From the NCBI GenBank assembly GCA_003427395.1, contig BFEA01000077.1, positions 1,556,102 to 1,620,101 on the forward strand: DNA of 64,000 nt, written 5' to 3'. The stretch comes from Chara braunii. Taxonomy: Eukaryota > Streptophyta > Charophyceae > Charales > Characeae. Made by a program: the position numbers and the translations under genes. The notes beneath the pieces are model-generated. The model did not search any database. It saw only the letters and a list, made by a program, of their open reading frames with translations, and was not told the DNA's origin. Positions 24,331 through 31,250 of this stretch are shown one piece after another; position 1 is the first letter of the stretch, and every line of letters starts with the position of its first letter.

Positions 24331-25079
24331 CGAGCGAGCGCGCATTTAAACCACGCGGAGAGGATTTTCCTCTTGAGCCCACACTGAAGTCAGGGTTTCC
24401 ACATACAGTAGTCAGGCTTTCCATTCTAGCATGTTTTCGATCAAGGATCAAGGCACAACTGAATGGAGGGTTTCTTTCACCACTCCCAGTACTTCAGGGT
24501 TCCGGTGATGCCTCTACCTCTCCGTATTTCTTTCATTTTAGGGAACATACATAGGATCTGTCTACCTACCCAAAATCTCTCTTTACGTAGACAAGAGATC
24601 TCGACAGGACTCGCCGTAATAATAAATATACAAGGCGTTTTACGGAGGACGCGATCGAGGAGTAAAATCGAGAGGAGATCCATACAATGCGACAAGCAGA
24701 CAAGCGAACCAAGCAAGCAATCATGGAGAAAGAAGCCCACCCATTTTCATGCAGTATGGGCAAAGAACAGGCAGGCACGCAAAACAAGAATCCATATTAC
24801 ATTATAATAAGTCGATAACATTCAACTGAACTGAGCCGATTTCGGCATAGAGACTGTTAAATAACGAACACAATGCGGTAGTATGTGTGCGGCTGTGAAC
24901 ACAGAAGTCAACACCGAGTTGCGTCAAGCTGAAGTCAAACATGGTCACCTCGGATTCACACCACTCACCTTGCTCGGATTGCTCGGCGGAGGGACTGCAT
25001 CCGCATTCTGACTCCGGGGATGCAGGTTCAGTTTGGGACGGCCCGTGGGGATGCCGTCGTCATCGCCTCTGTAGCTCAT
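906..25079 (-). CDS. eIF4B/eIF4H-like RNA-binding protein with two CCHC zinc knuckles (5 exons, 357 aa)
   Basis: I assembled this gene from five exons: 25079-24969, 12926-12816, 12178-12011, 4791-4603 and 1400-906. Every intron is GT-AG and phase 0, and the joined frame is open to a TGA at 908-906. Residues 14-23 read RPKLNLHPRS and residues 39-48 read NPFGAARPRE, the paired motifs of eIF4B/eIF4H proteins, which support the eIF4A helicase in translation initiation. Residues 75-130 are charged and probably helical. Two CCHC knuckles lie at 188-201 and 222-235, followed by a Gly/Tyr/Ser/Arg-rich tail to residue 357, as in nucleic-acid-binding proteins. No RRM is present, unlike animal eIF4B and eIF4H. 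A cytoplasmic, RNA-binding role in translation is inferred. The start ATG follows a GA-rich leader. The large introns make this a 24-kb locus. It could instead be a general RNA-chaperone protein that only shares the eIF4B motifs. Confidence 0.82.
2290..3240. repeat. Purine-rich, strand-asymmetric tract
   Basis: About 950 bases are dominated by A and G on the plus strand (AGGAAAGGAGACAGGGAGCG, AAAGGAAAATAATAAAGATA and similar), with a G-run near 2448. The long minus-strand frames rich in Leu, Phe, Ser and Pro are by-products of this composition. In the transcript of the host gene it is pyrimidine-rich. Confidence 0.7.
3449..3478. repeat. Perfect 30-bp AT-rich palindrome
   Basis: The sequence is GATATCTATTCTATG followed by its exact reverse complement, centred on ATGCAT. 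It is embedded in AT-rich DNA (3420-3555) between GC-balanced flanks, inside intron 4. Confidence 0.9.
3698..3795 (-). repeat. Right arm of the inverted repeat flanking exon 5
   Basis: The reverse complement of 549-643. It is probably a second copy of one dispersed repeat in the opposite orientation. It lies in intron 4. Confidence 0.85.
4603..4791 (-). CDS. Exon 4 of the eIF4B-like gene
   Basis: Sixty-three codons, phase 0 at both ends. The acceptor is CACTCTTTCAG|AAG and the donor is GAG|GTGTGT. It encodes an Arg/Glu/Ser/Asp-rich linker and ends SSQCYRCGE, the first half of a zinc knuckle. The other half (TGHFSRDC) begins exon 5, so the intron sits inside the knuckle. A second AG 24 bases into the exon could serve as an alternative acceptor and would keep the frame. 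Confidence 0.85.
6330..8020. repeat. Pyrimidine-rich minisatellite array
   Basis: About 1.7 kb are almost purely C and T on the plus strand. From 6430 to 6970 a degenerate unit of about 105 bp recurs (CTCTCACCT near 6452, 6553, 6662, 6764 and 6874). From 7290 to 8000 a longer unit of about 325-333 bp recurs (CCTCATCCGATGTTCTT at 7402 and 7736; GTAGC[AG]TAGTG near 7534 and 7858). The long Pro/Ser-rich frames here are composition artefacts. In the host transcript this is a polypurine tract. Confidence 0.85.
8078..8119. repeat. GC-rich hairpin, 16-bp arms
   Basis: TCCGGGCAGCCCGGGT (8078-8093) and ACCCGGGCAGCCCGGA (8104-8119) are inverted with one mismatch around a 10-base loop. Each arm also holds a small CGGGCAGCCCG palindrome. 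An A-run follows at 8151-8165, so this may be the end of a short retroposon. Confidence 0.8.
9757..9788. repeat. (TC)n microsatellite
   Basis: An uninterrupted TC run of about 16 units in intron 3. Confidence 0.95.
9916..9980. repeat. Two-copy 33-bp tandem repeat with internal palindrome
   Basis: CCAGGCCCAGTGGATCACTA begins at 9916 and again at 9949, and the copies are identical over 32 bases. Each holds the inverted repeat AGTGGAT-CACT-ATCCACT, so each can form a 7-bp hairpin. Confidence 0.9.
10600..11021 (+). mobile_element. Poly(A)-tailed retroposon with 31-bp target-site duplication
   Basis: The 31-bp sequence starting GATAAAACCCAGAGAATGAC is present at 10600-10630 and 10991-11021 with one mismatch. 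Between the copies lie about 330 bases of unrelated sequence ending in an A-rich run (about 10957-10990). Direct repeats plus a 3' poly(A) run are the hallmark of LINE-mediated insertion, so the core (10631-10990) is a SINE-like or processed insert on the plus strand. I do not recognise its source RNA. It sits in intron 3. Confidence 0.75.
11391..11560. repeat. 97-bp tandem duplication, second copy internally deleted
   Basis: CACAACCAAAGACGGATGGA starts at 11391 and 11488. The second copy lacks about 28 bases present in the first, then both continue with ATGCCTCAGAAGTTGCAAAG. Confidence 0.85.
12011..12178 (-). CDS. Exon 3 of the eIF4B-like gene
   Basis: Fifty-six codons, phase 0 at both ends. 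The acceptor is GTGTTGCAG|ATT and the donor is GAG|GTAAAA. It encodes a highly charged segment (IVLTDAQREERKAVEGEL to KQLEDLLASFE) with heptad-like leucine spacing, probably a single helix or coiled coil. It follows the NPFG motif directly, where eIF4B-type proteins also carry charged helices. Confidence 0.88.
12229..12453. repeat. Two-copy tandem repeat, about 131-bp period
   Basis: GTAGATCACCATACATCAGT occurs at 12302 and 12433. Flanking stretches (ACTCGCCAGCA, GAGACGAA, CACAGCACATTC) also recur in the same order, with small indels. Confidence 0.8.
12677..12729. repeat. Compound (CT)n-(CA)n microsatellite
   Basis: An interrupted CT run runs directly into about eight CA units. It lies within intron 2, about 100 bases from its acceptor-distal end. 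Confidence 0.95.
12816..12926 (-). CDS. Exon 2 of the eIF4B-like gene
   Basis: Thirty-seven codons, phase 0 at both ends. The acceptor is TTGTTGCAG|CCC and the donor is AAT|GTAAGT, a consensus site. It encodes PNPFGAARPRERVIAER and then a charged stretch ending KEWKPN. The FGAARPRE core is the most recognisable eIF4B/eIF4H signature in the protein. Confidence 0.88.
13920..13940. repeat. Poly(T) run
   Basis: An uninterrupted T-run of about 20 bases. It could be the tail of a minus-strand retroposon, but I found no target-site duplication. Confidence 0.9.
14338..14446. mobile_element. 109-bp palindromic MITE, diverged copy
   Basis: The left end reads TACCTGTCTTCCGCGGAGCA and the right end is a degenerate inverted version (TTGTGTTCAGGCGAAGTCAGT). 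The internal CATGGGACCGGAAAGATACC matches the ACTGAAAGATGCC centre of the copy at 16223. The length, 109 bp, equals that of the better copies. Confidence 0.65.
14994..15063 (-). pseudogene. tRNA-Val(UAC)-like pseudogene, organelle or bacterial type
   Basis: On the minus strand the sequence has a D-arm GCTCAGTTGGTAGAGT, an anticodon arm CTCGTTTACACCTAG with anticodon TAC (15030-15028), and a T-arm-like AGCGGTTGAAGTCCG. The arms have tRNA spacing over 70 bases. This resembles bacterial and chloroplast tRNA-Val(UAC) more than nuclear plant tRNA-Val. It looks broken: two acceptor-stem mismatches, a T-stem mismatch, and TTGAAGT in place of TTCGA(A/G)T in the T-loop. No chloroplast-type intron interrupts the anticodon loop. 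An ancient organellar insertion or a mutated tRNA-derived repeat is inferred. Confidence 0.65.
15192..15324. repeat. Exact 66-bp duplication separated by a single N
   Basis: 15192-15257 and 15259-15324 are identical, with one N at 15258 between them. This is the typical trace of an assembler joining overlapping contig ends without collapsing the overlap, so the duplication is probably not real. Confidence 0.85.
16027..16135. mobile_element. 109-bp palindromic MITE, near-intact copy 1
   Basis: It begins TATCGTCTTCCCCCGAACAC and ends with the inverted form GTTCGGGGGAAGACGGTA. The inverted ends run about 30 bp (to GCACCCT / AGGGTGCG). The ends start and finish with TA, suggesting a TA target duplication. 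There is no coding capacity. Confidence 0.88.
16223..16331. mobile_element. 109-bp palindromic MITE, near-intact copy 2
   Basis: Inverted ends TACCTTCTTCCCCCGAATAC and GTATTCGGGGAAAGAAGGTA flank a non-palindromic centre. The length equals copy 1. The two tips share compensating changes against copy 1 (CTTCTT against CGTCTT), so it is a subfamily. It lies 87 bp from copy 1. Confidence 0.88.
16555..16620. repeat. C-rich tract with poly(C) run
   Basis: It includes an uninterrupted C-run of about 17 bases around 16598-16614. The Pro-rich frames crossing it are composition artefacts. Confidence 0.85.
16800..16870. promoter_or_regulatory. Array of five E2F-like boxes (ATTCCCGCC), 17-bp period
   Basis: ATTCCCGCC occurs at 16800, 16811, 16828, 16845 and 16862; the last four are spaced exactly 17 bp. 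The motif fits the plant E2F consensus WTTSSCSS. GTTGGCGCGC, also E2F-like, lies at about 16889. No gene start is recognised beside it, so it may simply be a minisatellite that contains the motif. Confidence 0.5.
17135..17261. mobile_element. Fold-back element, about 35-bp inverted ends
   Basis: TCCAATGGGCAAAAAGACAC (17135 on, continuing to 17170) and its inverted partner ending GTGTCTTTGACCATTGGA (to 17261) flank about 58 bases containing a CT run. It is 127 bp in all and non-coding. It is a MITE-like element of a different family from the 109-bp one. Confidence 0.75.
17266..17293. repeat. Perfect 28-bp palindrome
   Basis: ATGGGTAGCCAGAG is followed at once by its exact reverse complement. 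It starts four bases after the fold-back element at 17135-17261. Confidence 0.92.
18490..18605. mobile_element. MITE copy disrupted by a poly(A) insert
   Basis: The left end TACCGTCTTCCCCCGAACAC and a MITE-like centre (TGTATACAAGCCATAT) are present. They are separated by CTTTCCC plus about 23 A residues, flanked by TCAATCAAT on both sides, which looks like a tiny retroposon tail with a 9-bp target duplication. The right inverted end is missing. Confidence 0.65.
18846..18931. repeat. Two-copy 43-bp tandem repeat
   Basis: AACACGCCAGCGGCGCGCCA begins at 18846 and 18889, and the copies are identical to the last base. It explains the repeated peptides seen in minus-strand frames here. Confidence 0.92.
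19289..19397. repeat. Inverted repeat, 19-21-bp core arms, in a longer degenerate hairpin
   Basis: GCACCACTCACCAAATGTG (about 19291) pairs with CACATTTGGTCAGTGGTGC (about 19376) with one mismatch. Weaker pairing continues outwards to about 19240 and 19450, so this is probably an old fold-back element of about 200 bp. Confidence 0.7.
20039..20155. mobile_element. Palindromic MITE, 117-bp copy
   Basis: The left part reads CCACCCGAACACAACGCACC and the right end reads TTTGAGGGAAGACGGTA. The centre (TGTATACAAGCTATCTTTCC) matches the centre of the 16027 copy. The ends are less perfect than in the 16-kb pair. Confidence 0.75.
20206..20236. mobile_element. Solo left end of the palindromic MITE
   Basis: TACCGTCTTTCCCCGAACAC continues to GCACCCTG and then the similarity stops. 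It is 51 bp downstream of the 20039-20155 copy. Confidence 0.7.
20679..21000. repeat. Local direct repeat around the U6 insertion site
   Basis: The pre-insertion sequence TATATATTGTCACAAGAATATCAGAGCG (20681-20708) recurs almost unchanged at 20973-20998, about 290 bp downstream and without U6. The second site acts as an internal record of the empty target. Confidence 0.75.
20709..20806 (+). pseudogene. U6 snRNA retropseudogene
   Basis: The whole U6 sequence is recognisable: the 5' stem-loop GTCCTTCGGGAC, ACAGAGATGATTAGCATGGC, CCCTGCGCAAGGATGACACG and CATAAATCGAGAAATGGTCC. Instead of the Pol III T-run that ends a real U6 gene, it is followed by an A-rich tail (20807-20827). It is bracketed by near-identical 15-bp repeats, AAGAATATCAGAGCG (20694-20708) and AAGAATATCGGAGCG (20826-20840). 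This is the structure of a U6 RNA reverse-transcribed and inserted by LINE machinery. The ACAGAGA box is kept. A TATA-like TATATATT lies at 20681, but the missing T-run argues against Pol III function. Confidence 0.85.
22079..22106. repeat. (CT)n microsatellite
   Basis: About 13 CT units, with a further interrupted CT stretch after a CACA break. Confidence 0.92.
22380..23740. repeat. Degenerate GA/CGAG-rich low-complexity region
   Basis: Sequence dominated by variations of GAACGAG, GAGCGAG and GAGTGA over about 1.3 kb. The long minus-strand frame rich in Ser, Leu, Arg and His is a product of this composition. It lies in intron 1. Confidence 0.6.
23979..24024. repeat. (TC)n microsatellite
   Basis: An uninterrupted run of about 22 TC units, followed by TTGCACTGCAG. 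Confidence 0.95.
24257..24328. repeat. (TC)n microsatellite, long
   Basis: An uninterrupted run of about 35 units. Both this and the run at 23979 are preceded by a GAAGGTTT-type sequence, suggesting they arose from related copies. Confidence 0.95.
24969..25079 (-). CDS. Exon 1 of the eIF4B-like gene
   Basis: Thirty-seven codons from ATG (25079-25077) to AAG. They start MSYRGDDDG and contain RPKLNLHPRS at residues 14-23. The donor is AAG|GTGAGT (GTGAGT at 24968-24963). The sequence before the ATG is purine-rich and reads GGAGAAAATG on the coding strand. The exon ends in SNPSK, which joins in phase 0 to PNPFGAARPRE of exon 2 and recreates the usual spacing of the two eIF4B motifs. Without exon 2 this piece would not be recognisable, so the pair supports each other. 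Confidence 0.8.
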
Positions 25080-25560
25080 TTTCTCCTCTGTCTCCTGCAA
25101 TCTCTCTCTCTCTCCCTCTCTCTCCCTTTCTTCTGAGTTTAACTCCTCTCTGATTTGCCACGAACGAGTGGAAAGCCGTCGCTCTTCTTAGGCAATAAAC
25201 GCCCAAACGTACTCTTCGGCTGCAAGATCTTTCGTTGAATTGCCTTACCCACCACAAGCAACGTTCGCTGAAAAGCAAGCTACGCTGCCTTCCGTAGTAG
25301 CCCCACTCAACTGGAGTTGACTTGCCGCCCGCGATGATGAGCAAACTGCGTGCGCCTGCGCCTGCGCCTGCGCTCGCGCCTGCGCCCGCGTACCTAAGTG
25401 AGTCTCCGCATGCGTGGATGGCAAAATCTAACCACGAACGTACAACGAACACTGACAGCGATGCGTTTGAGTACTACTTCAGAGCACGCGCCGAAACAAC
25501 ACAATGATAGCTGCTGCTAATTGATAGCAGCGAAGCGATGAAGCGAGAGCGGGGAAGTGA
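25080..25560 (-). promoter_or_regulatory. 5' UTR and proximal promoter region of the eIF4B-like gene
   Basis: Upstream of the ATG the coding strand is GA-rich (25095-25135), a composition common in plant 5' leaders. Further up is a GC-rich hexamer repeat of GCGCAG type (about 25347-25392). No convincing TATA box is seen, so initiation may be dispersed. Its placement depends only on exon 1 being the true first coding exon. Confidence 0.5.
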
Positions 25561-25657
25561 AAAGCAGAAAAGACTGGTGAGAACTACCGGTAGGCGGGCG
25601 GTCCTCTCACCTGAAGGGCCAGCTACCGACTGCCCCGAGGGCGGAAGTCGTCCAGAT

Positions 25658-25663
25658 CACGTG
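25658..25663. promoter_or_regulatory. G-box (CACGTG) upstream of the eIF4B-like gene
   Basis: CACGTG in the context GATCACGTGGTCGG, about 580 bp before the start codon. In plants such boxes bind bZIP and bHLH factors. A single hexamer can occur by chance. Confidence 0.3.
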
Positions 25664-26159
25664 GTCGGCCGCCGCACCTGCCCACCTCCGGGCCAGCGAC
25701 CACATTGACATGGAACAAACCCTCGCTGGTTTCTGCCCTCCATCTTGTCAAACGTCAAAACTGGTTCAGAACAACGGAGCCGTCAACAGCTTGTTTCCGT
25801 TAGGAGCCCGCATTTCTCCCTCTGCATATGGGACTTTCATCCCACAAACCCCCCTGTTCCCTCACCGAACACGAGGCGGGTAGGCCTGGTTCCGCCATAA
25901 ACACCCCTGTACAAACCTCGCCCTCTATGGCTCGGCCCGGCTTCAACATGCTCTACCTCCTTGTTCGCAGCCCTAAGGCTTCGGTATAGTGGGCTTCAGC
26001 GTCTGTGTTGGCAGCCCGTCGGGGTTGCGTTCCCCCCGCCCCTAGACATCTCAACGTCACTTCAAATTTCAACGTCGGTGGTAGTTCGGGAGGGTGGGCA
26101 TTTTGAGGTTTGGGGCCTAGCCAGGGGCTGGACCACATAGGACCGCTATTGGCGCGGTG
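25664..26159. other. Intergenic, nothing recognised
   Basis: GC-richer sequence than its surroundings, with short open frames that show no recognisable domain. It separates the host-gene promoter from the first transposon-derived module. Confidence 0.4.
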
Positions 26160-27303
26160 TCGCACTTTTTCCAGTCGGGCCACTTCAGGTGATCGAAAAA
26201 GCCAACAAGCTGTCACACAGGATTTTGATGATTTTTGCAGTTTATAATTAAATTAATTAAATAAAGCAAATCCCTTTCTGTTGTGTGCGTCCGGCTTCAA
26301 GCGAGACCCTTCAATTGCTGTCTTCGCCGGTTCCCGATCTTAAAATCTTTTATTTTTATTCGGAACAGCGAAGATTATGCAAATGATAATTATGAAAAGG
26401 CGTGTCATGCATGTATCGATTTGATTTATTTGCTAATTTTGAGAACTGTGACGAGATCATCAGAGAATACAATCATCAAGTCAAGTCAATGCAAATAATG
26501 CAAAAGCGACTGACTCAAGCAAATGACAAAGATAGATGAGGGGAAAGTGGGAACTCATAATAGTCTCAAAAGGTTCAGACAAATAGGCACTGCCAGCACT
26601 GATCAAGAGTCATCACTTTTCCCTTTAAAATTTCATCCTCAATCTCTCGTTTTGCTACATGTTTTTCGTGCCTCGAGCCACGCTTGTGTACCTCTTGAGA
26701 TTGTGACCTCTGAATATAAAGTCGTCTGAAGCCTGCAAGTTCCGAACACTTTCATCCAAGTCCCGTGATATAAAAGTCAATCATAGCACAAAATTTATCC
26801 CATAGGGTGGGAAGATATGGTTGAGAGAAGATCCTTCGTCTGAGATGCCGAAATTTTGACGGTTTAGTCACTGCCTTGTAGTCAATCTCTGCTGGAGAAA
26901 TGTACCTCTTGGCTAGATCAACCAAGTCATCCCAATATGAGTCGTTCGTGAGAGGAAAGGGTATTGGAGGCTTGGGATAGTCGGTGTAGAGTTTGGACAA
27001 AAAACTACGGATCAGCTTGATACCACTCTCGTCAAGTTCTCTCTCTTTCTCCTCTAAGTACTTGGCTGATACAACATAGACTGAGTCAAAATGTTTGTGA
27101 GTCTCTTTGTTCTTCCTCACATAGGGTCGTAGATTCAGAATCATTCCCCTTGAGAACTCAGTGAGGATGATAAAAATTAACAGATTATCTTGTATGAAAC
27201 CAATTGCATCGACGTATTGATATTCAAAGGCATCTTTGAGTGCTATCTTGTTGATGTTGATCAATACAGACTCACAGACAGAAAAGAACTCTACTTAACT
27301 CAT
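26160..27303 (-). mobile_element. Inverted module L: unrecognised transposon ORF plus 3' tail
   Basis: On the minus strand an ATG at 27303-27301 opens a frame homologous, residue by residue, to the one at 52544 (shared SVLxNxNxIALKDxFxYxY, LRPYV, HFDSV, RYISPA, PYLPTL). The body runs open from 27294 to 26752. A TAA sits at codon 3 (27297-27295), so this copy is probably dead. The homology continues through about 590 bases of non-coding tail, with AATAAAAG-type signals and a TTTAATTTATTTA-rich segment, and stops at CTGGAAAAAGTGCGA (about 26160). I do not recognise the protein. The pair of inverted copies and the sharp common boundary point to a mobile element end. Confidence 0.7.
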
Positions 27304-27840
27304 GTGACTGCTAACTTTCGACGAGGAAGCTGTTTAATTGATGTCGATCTTCCAACAGAAATTGATTTCGTAAGTTCTTGTTGCTTTCTCAATAGTCGAA
27401 TCCCCTATGTTGAGGGTACAACTCGATCGGTGTTGACTTTAGTAATAATTGGCGGTAATAGGATGAGAATAAGCTATGATCAAGGGTTACATGTAAGACT
27501 TCAGATAATTGTTCATTGCGAAGGTCGTCGTACATAGGTCACTGTCAATCAGGTACTGATCTGAAGGTTCAACGAGCAATATCCGGGTGAATTTTATTGA
27601 GTAACTCTCATAAGTGCCCAGAGAAAGAGTCTAGGAGTTCAATTACATGAGCTCATATGCCTCTGAGTTCCACTCTGGCCCGCTCAATCGTCTCTACGAA
27701 TGAGACTGTACCGTGTAGTCTGTCACTGTAATCTTGATAATAGAAGACAAAATCAATATCTCTCTCACTCAAATTTCTCGAACTGCAAGTTTCCTCAGAA
27801 TTTCCTTGTGGAGTTCCATATCGTGCTCGGTCTCATTTTC
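27304..27840 (-). pseudogene. Interrupted coding-like remnant upstream of module L
   Basis: The minus strand carries frame pieces that look protein-like (for example FYYQDYSDRLHGTVSFVETI followed by ERARVELRGI), interrupted by TGA and TAA codons. They lie just upstream of module L in the same direction. A retroelement origin is inferred from context; no domain is recognised. Confidence 0.35.
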
Positions 27841-30800
27841 TCACCCTTCATTTTTTTTTTTTGCGTATGTTGCATTTCACTACTAGTATATTTGCATCCT
27901 TCATTGTCCAGTTTTGTTAATAACCGACAGTCAATCGCTCAATCTGACATTCAACTCTCTGTCCTCTTTTCTCGTCGCCAGCATATGAGGTTTTTGTTGT
28001 TATGTCACTCAACTCGCTGTATGAGCTAGCAGAACGGTGAAGATTTCATCAGGAGTTGTATAAATCGTTAGATACTCACTCAAATGGCATGCGAATAAAA
28101 ATAAATCATGCCAAGACCCCTATGAATAAGTTGCGCATCTGATTCTTGTCAAGTGTGACTCTTGAAACAAATACTAACAGTCCGCTGGGTGTGACTCATA
28201 CCGGAAAGCTTGCTATGAGCGGCCTTCAAAACCTAGTAAACTTACAACATGTAGAAGGAGTCTCGCGAAAAATTTAATGATCGTCATTGGTTCCTCTCCT
28301 TTGCTGGTTCATGCGGGAGTGTGTATAGTTGGCTCTGACTCATGCAACAATCCTCACCTAAGAGATCCAATCAGACATACTAAAACGTCACTTGGTGATA
28401 ATCCACGTCTGATAAGGACTAGGGCATAATTAAAGGTCGAGTTAGCCAGTATTTAGAAGTAGGTTACTGCCAATCATAAGTCTAGTGCACGAAAACGTTA
28501 CTTCAAGTCGATACTCTTCAAGAAGTAACCAACGGAATGTTACCCCTACCTACATACTACACGGGTCTTCACACTTAGCAGTTGTCGGATTGAATAGCAA
28601 ACGCCGAATGTAGAATTACGGATTGTCAAGGTAAAATAGGGAGGAACCTGCAACGAAAGTCCGAACCTTATACGCTAACCAAATAACTTTGGTCAAGGAA
28701 TAACACTTTACATGAGCCTCACCTGATTTCATTAACGACAAACTTCGTCTGAATACTACAAATGAAGTATTTCGTTCGAACAATACCCCGGTACCCATAA
28801 TAATAAACTTTGTCGGAAAAAAAAACAAAATATTTCGTGACAGCAAACCAAATTCAAACAAACCACAGGATAATGTTCATGGCAATACTTACTCAAACTG
28901 AGGTACAACGCATGATGGGTAGCAACTTTCCGCTTCTGACTTCGTATCGGACCGTCTGAACGACAATTCTCTCATAGACGATACGTTGTATATTGTCTGC
29001 GGAGAGGAGTAATACCATAACAAGAAATGAATTTGGCTCCTAGTTTAGAGACTACTGACAGTGTCAATCAGAATCTGCTATATCAACTTATTGAGTGACA
29101 TATGGTCAGTCTGACAAAGGGGCGTTGTAGAGTATCACCCTCACGTAAGTCCTACTCAGACACAGGTCAAACGCATCCTGAGTGATGTGATTTCTATAAC
29201 CGTTCGTGCATATTCAGTGCGGCCCTTCCCGAATCATAGAGATTGAGAACTGCAAGGATATTATATACAACATCGACCTCTATATCATTAGATTTCAAAC
29301 TGCACTTCGTTGTGTTTTTTTGGAACCTAGTTTTTAGTGTCACTTATCCAGGCGGAACTAAGTACGAAGTTGGACCAACACTAAGAGGCAGATTAAATCT
29401 TGGGACTCGTTTAGGCCCCGGTTTGGTAAACCTAATACAAATTCATAATTAATACTGCAACTTTGAGTACAGTCTTTGTCAGTGTCCAAGAGAAAACTCT
29501 AAGTTCAGAGCGCAACTTGTCCCTGTTTCCTCTCTAATATCCCGGTGGCTACCATTTAACAATAGTTGACACTCAGGTAGAGCACAAGGCAATATATACG
29601 ATAACTTTGATTACTACGTGTGTTTTTCCAATGATGCAACGATCAAAGGTTACATTCAACCAAGGCGAAAAACACAACTGGTAGCCACATACATCAGTGT
29701 AGTGCAAACTGACACAACTAGTAAGTGATAACATGGAGTTTCATCACTCGCTGTTCGAGCAAGACTAACTTACAGCGTCCTAATCCACACGCACACACAC
29801 ACAAACTTGCTATTGAAATTTTGACAAGTCATAACTTAAAAGGAGCATTTAGTCCCCGTCAAGTAGGTATTTGGCTAGAATGTATGCAACAAATCTAAGA
29901 GTGACCTTCTTTTTTTCCATGAGAAAAATATATAGTCTTTAATGTCAAAATTCAAACTTAATTCTAACTTAATTTTCGTGGTAGAATGAAAAACCCTTAG
30001 AATAGGAGCGGGAGTTGCTCAATAACCACCTTTAGTTAATTAGCTAACCATTTAAGGGTAAACTAAACAAAGGCGCAAAAGGGGATGACAGAGCCTAGCT
30101 AGTGGAACAAATCGATCTGAATTTTATTAGAGGAAGTCAATCACTACCAAAAAAAAAATAGACAGAGAGGAAAAGAAAAACGCGGACGAAAGTCTTATCT
30201 GTTATTTGCCCATCATCAACTGGTCACTCAGGATTCACCGGTATCTATGAATCCGTCTTACACAAAGCCTCAAACTGGTTTGATCACTATAATTGTTGAG
30301 TATGAGAACAGACCAGGGAATCATACAACTCATTGGCGGGCAACCCATGTCAATAGTTGGGTGCCCTTTGTCAGTTTTTCCGCAATCCCAATTGAAACGG
30401 CATCTCCCCCTCTCCGGAACCCTAATCATTCATGAGTGAATCACAACCATATTGCGACAGAAAGGACAGTTTTCACATAGCCTGACAACTCGTACGTGAT
30501 TCGCAAGGGCTTAATCCCACCAAATATCATGTCAACATTGTAGGGTCTGGGCACGGACCATCACGCAAAACTCTACTGTGCCATGCCTGACTTAGAAATG
30601 CGCTTACACTGAGCATTCGTTTCCCTCTCCACCGTTGATTACTACCTTTAAGTTTTCTCTAACACTGTTAGGGATTGTCCCCGGACCAAGCGATGACGCT
30701 CATGCTAGCGCAAACCCACTCAGCGGACTAACGACATCAATCTCAGGGTATGTACACGCATCTCATAACTGTCACTCAAAGCCCGTTGGAGGCCTAATCC

Positions 30801-30902
30801 CAATCAGTGTTTTTCCCTTCTCAGTCACACAAGCGGTTATCGGGTAGCGAAAAATTTAGGAATGAAAATTATGAAGTGAGAGTTTTTGGCAGTCTGAAAA
30901 TC
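27841..30902. other. 3-kb stretch with no recognised gene
   Basis: Short frames only, AT-richer than the host-gene region. A T-run at 27850 and a CA-rich run at about 29790 are the only simple features. Its position inside the transposon nest suggests old element DNA. Confidence 0.4.
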
Positions 30903-31250
30903 CCGAATGGTCCTGAAGTGGTGAAAGGTCCGAAGACCCTGAAAACCACCTGTTTAGGCAGGTTGCATCTTGAAGTGGTGAAGGGTGTCCTGAAGTGGTC
31001 AAGTGAGAGTTTTGGCCAGTCTGAAAATGTTGAATGGTCCTGAAGTGGTGAAAGGTCTGAAAACCATGAAAACCACCCTTCACCACTTGAGGATGCAGCC
31101 TGCCTAAACAGGTGGTTTTCAGGGTCTTCGGAGCTTTCACCACTTCAGGATCATTTCAGATTTTCATACGTGAATGGTCCTGAAGTGCTGAAAGGTCCGA
31201 AGACCCTGAAAACCACATGTTTAGGCAGACGGCATCCTGAAGTGGTGATG
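30903..31250. repeat. Three-copy repeat, first two copies forming a 76-bp-arm hairpin
   Basis: The unit CCTGAAGTGGTGAAAGGTCC...GTTTAGGCAGGTTGCATC is at 30912-30987 (plus), 31074-31149 (inverted, same length, few mismatches) and 31179-31248 (plus). The first two can fold with an 86-base loop. The inner loop carries further partial copies. Confidence 0.9.

Larger units (their letters stand above)
12927..24968 (-). other. Intron 1 of the eIF4B-like gene (12,042 bp)
   Basis: The donor GTGAGT is at 24968-24963 and the acceptor TTGTTGCAG ends at 12927. Exon-like coding sequence was not found inside. It collects small mobile and structured sequences: palindromic MITEs, a tRNA-like pseudogene, a U6 retropseudogene, E2F-like boxes, hairpins, poly(T) and poly(A) runs and long CT microsatellites. 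The parts at 13.0-14.3 kb and 21.0-22.0 kb hold nothing I recognise apart from homopolymer runs. Confidence 0.8.
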
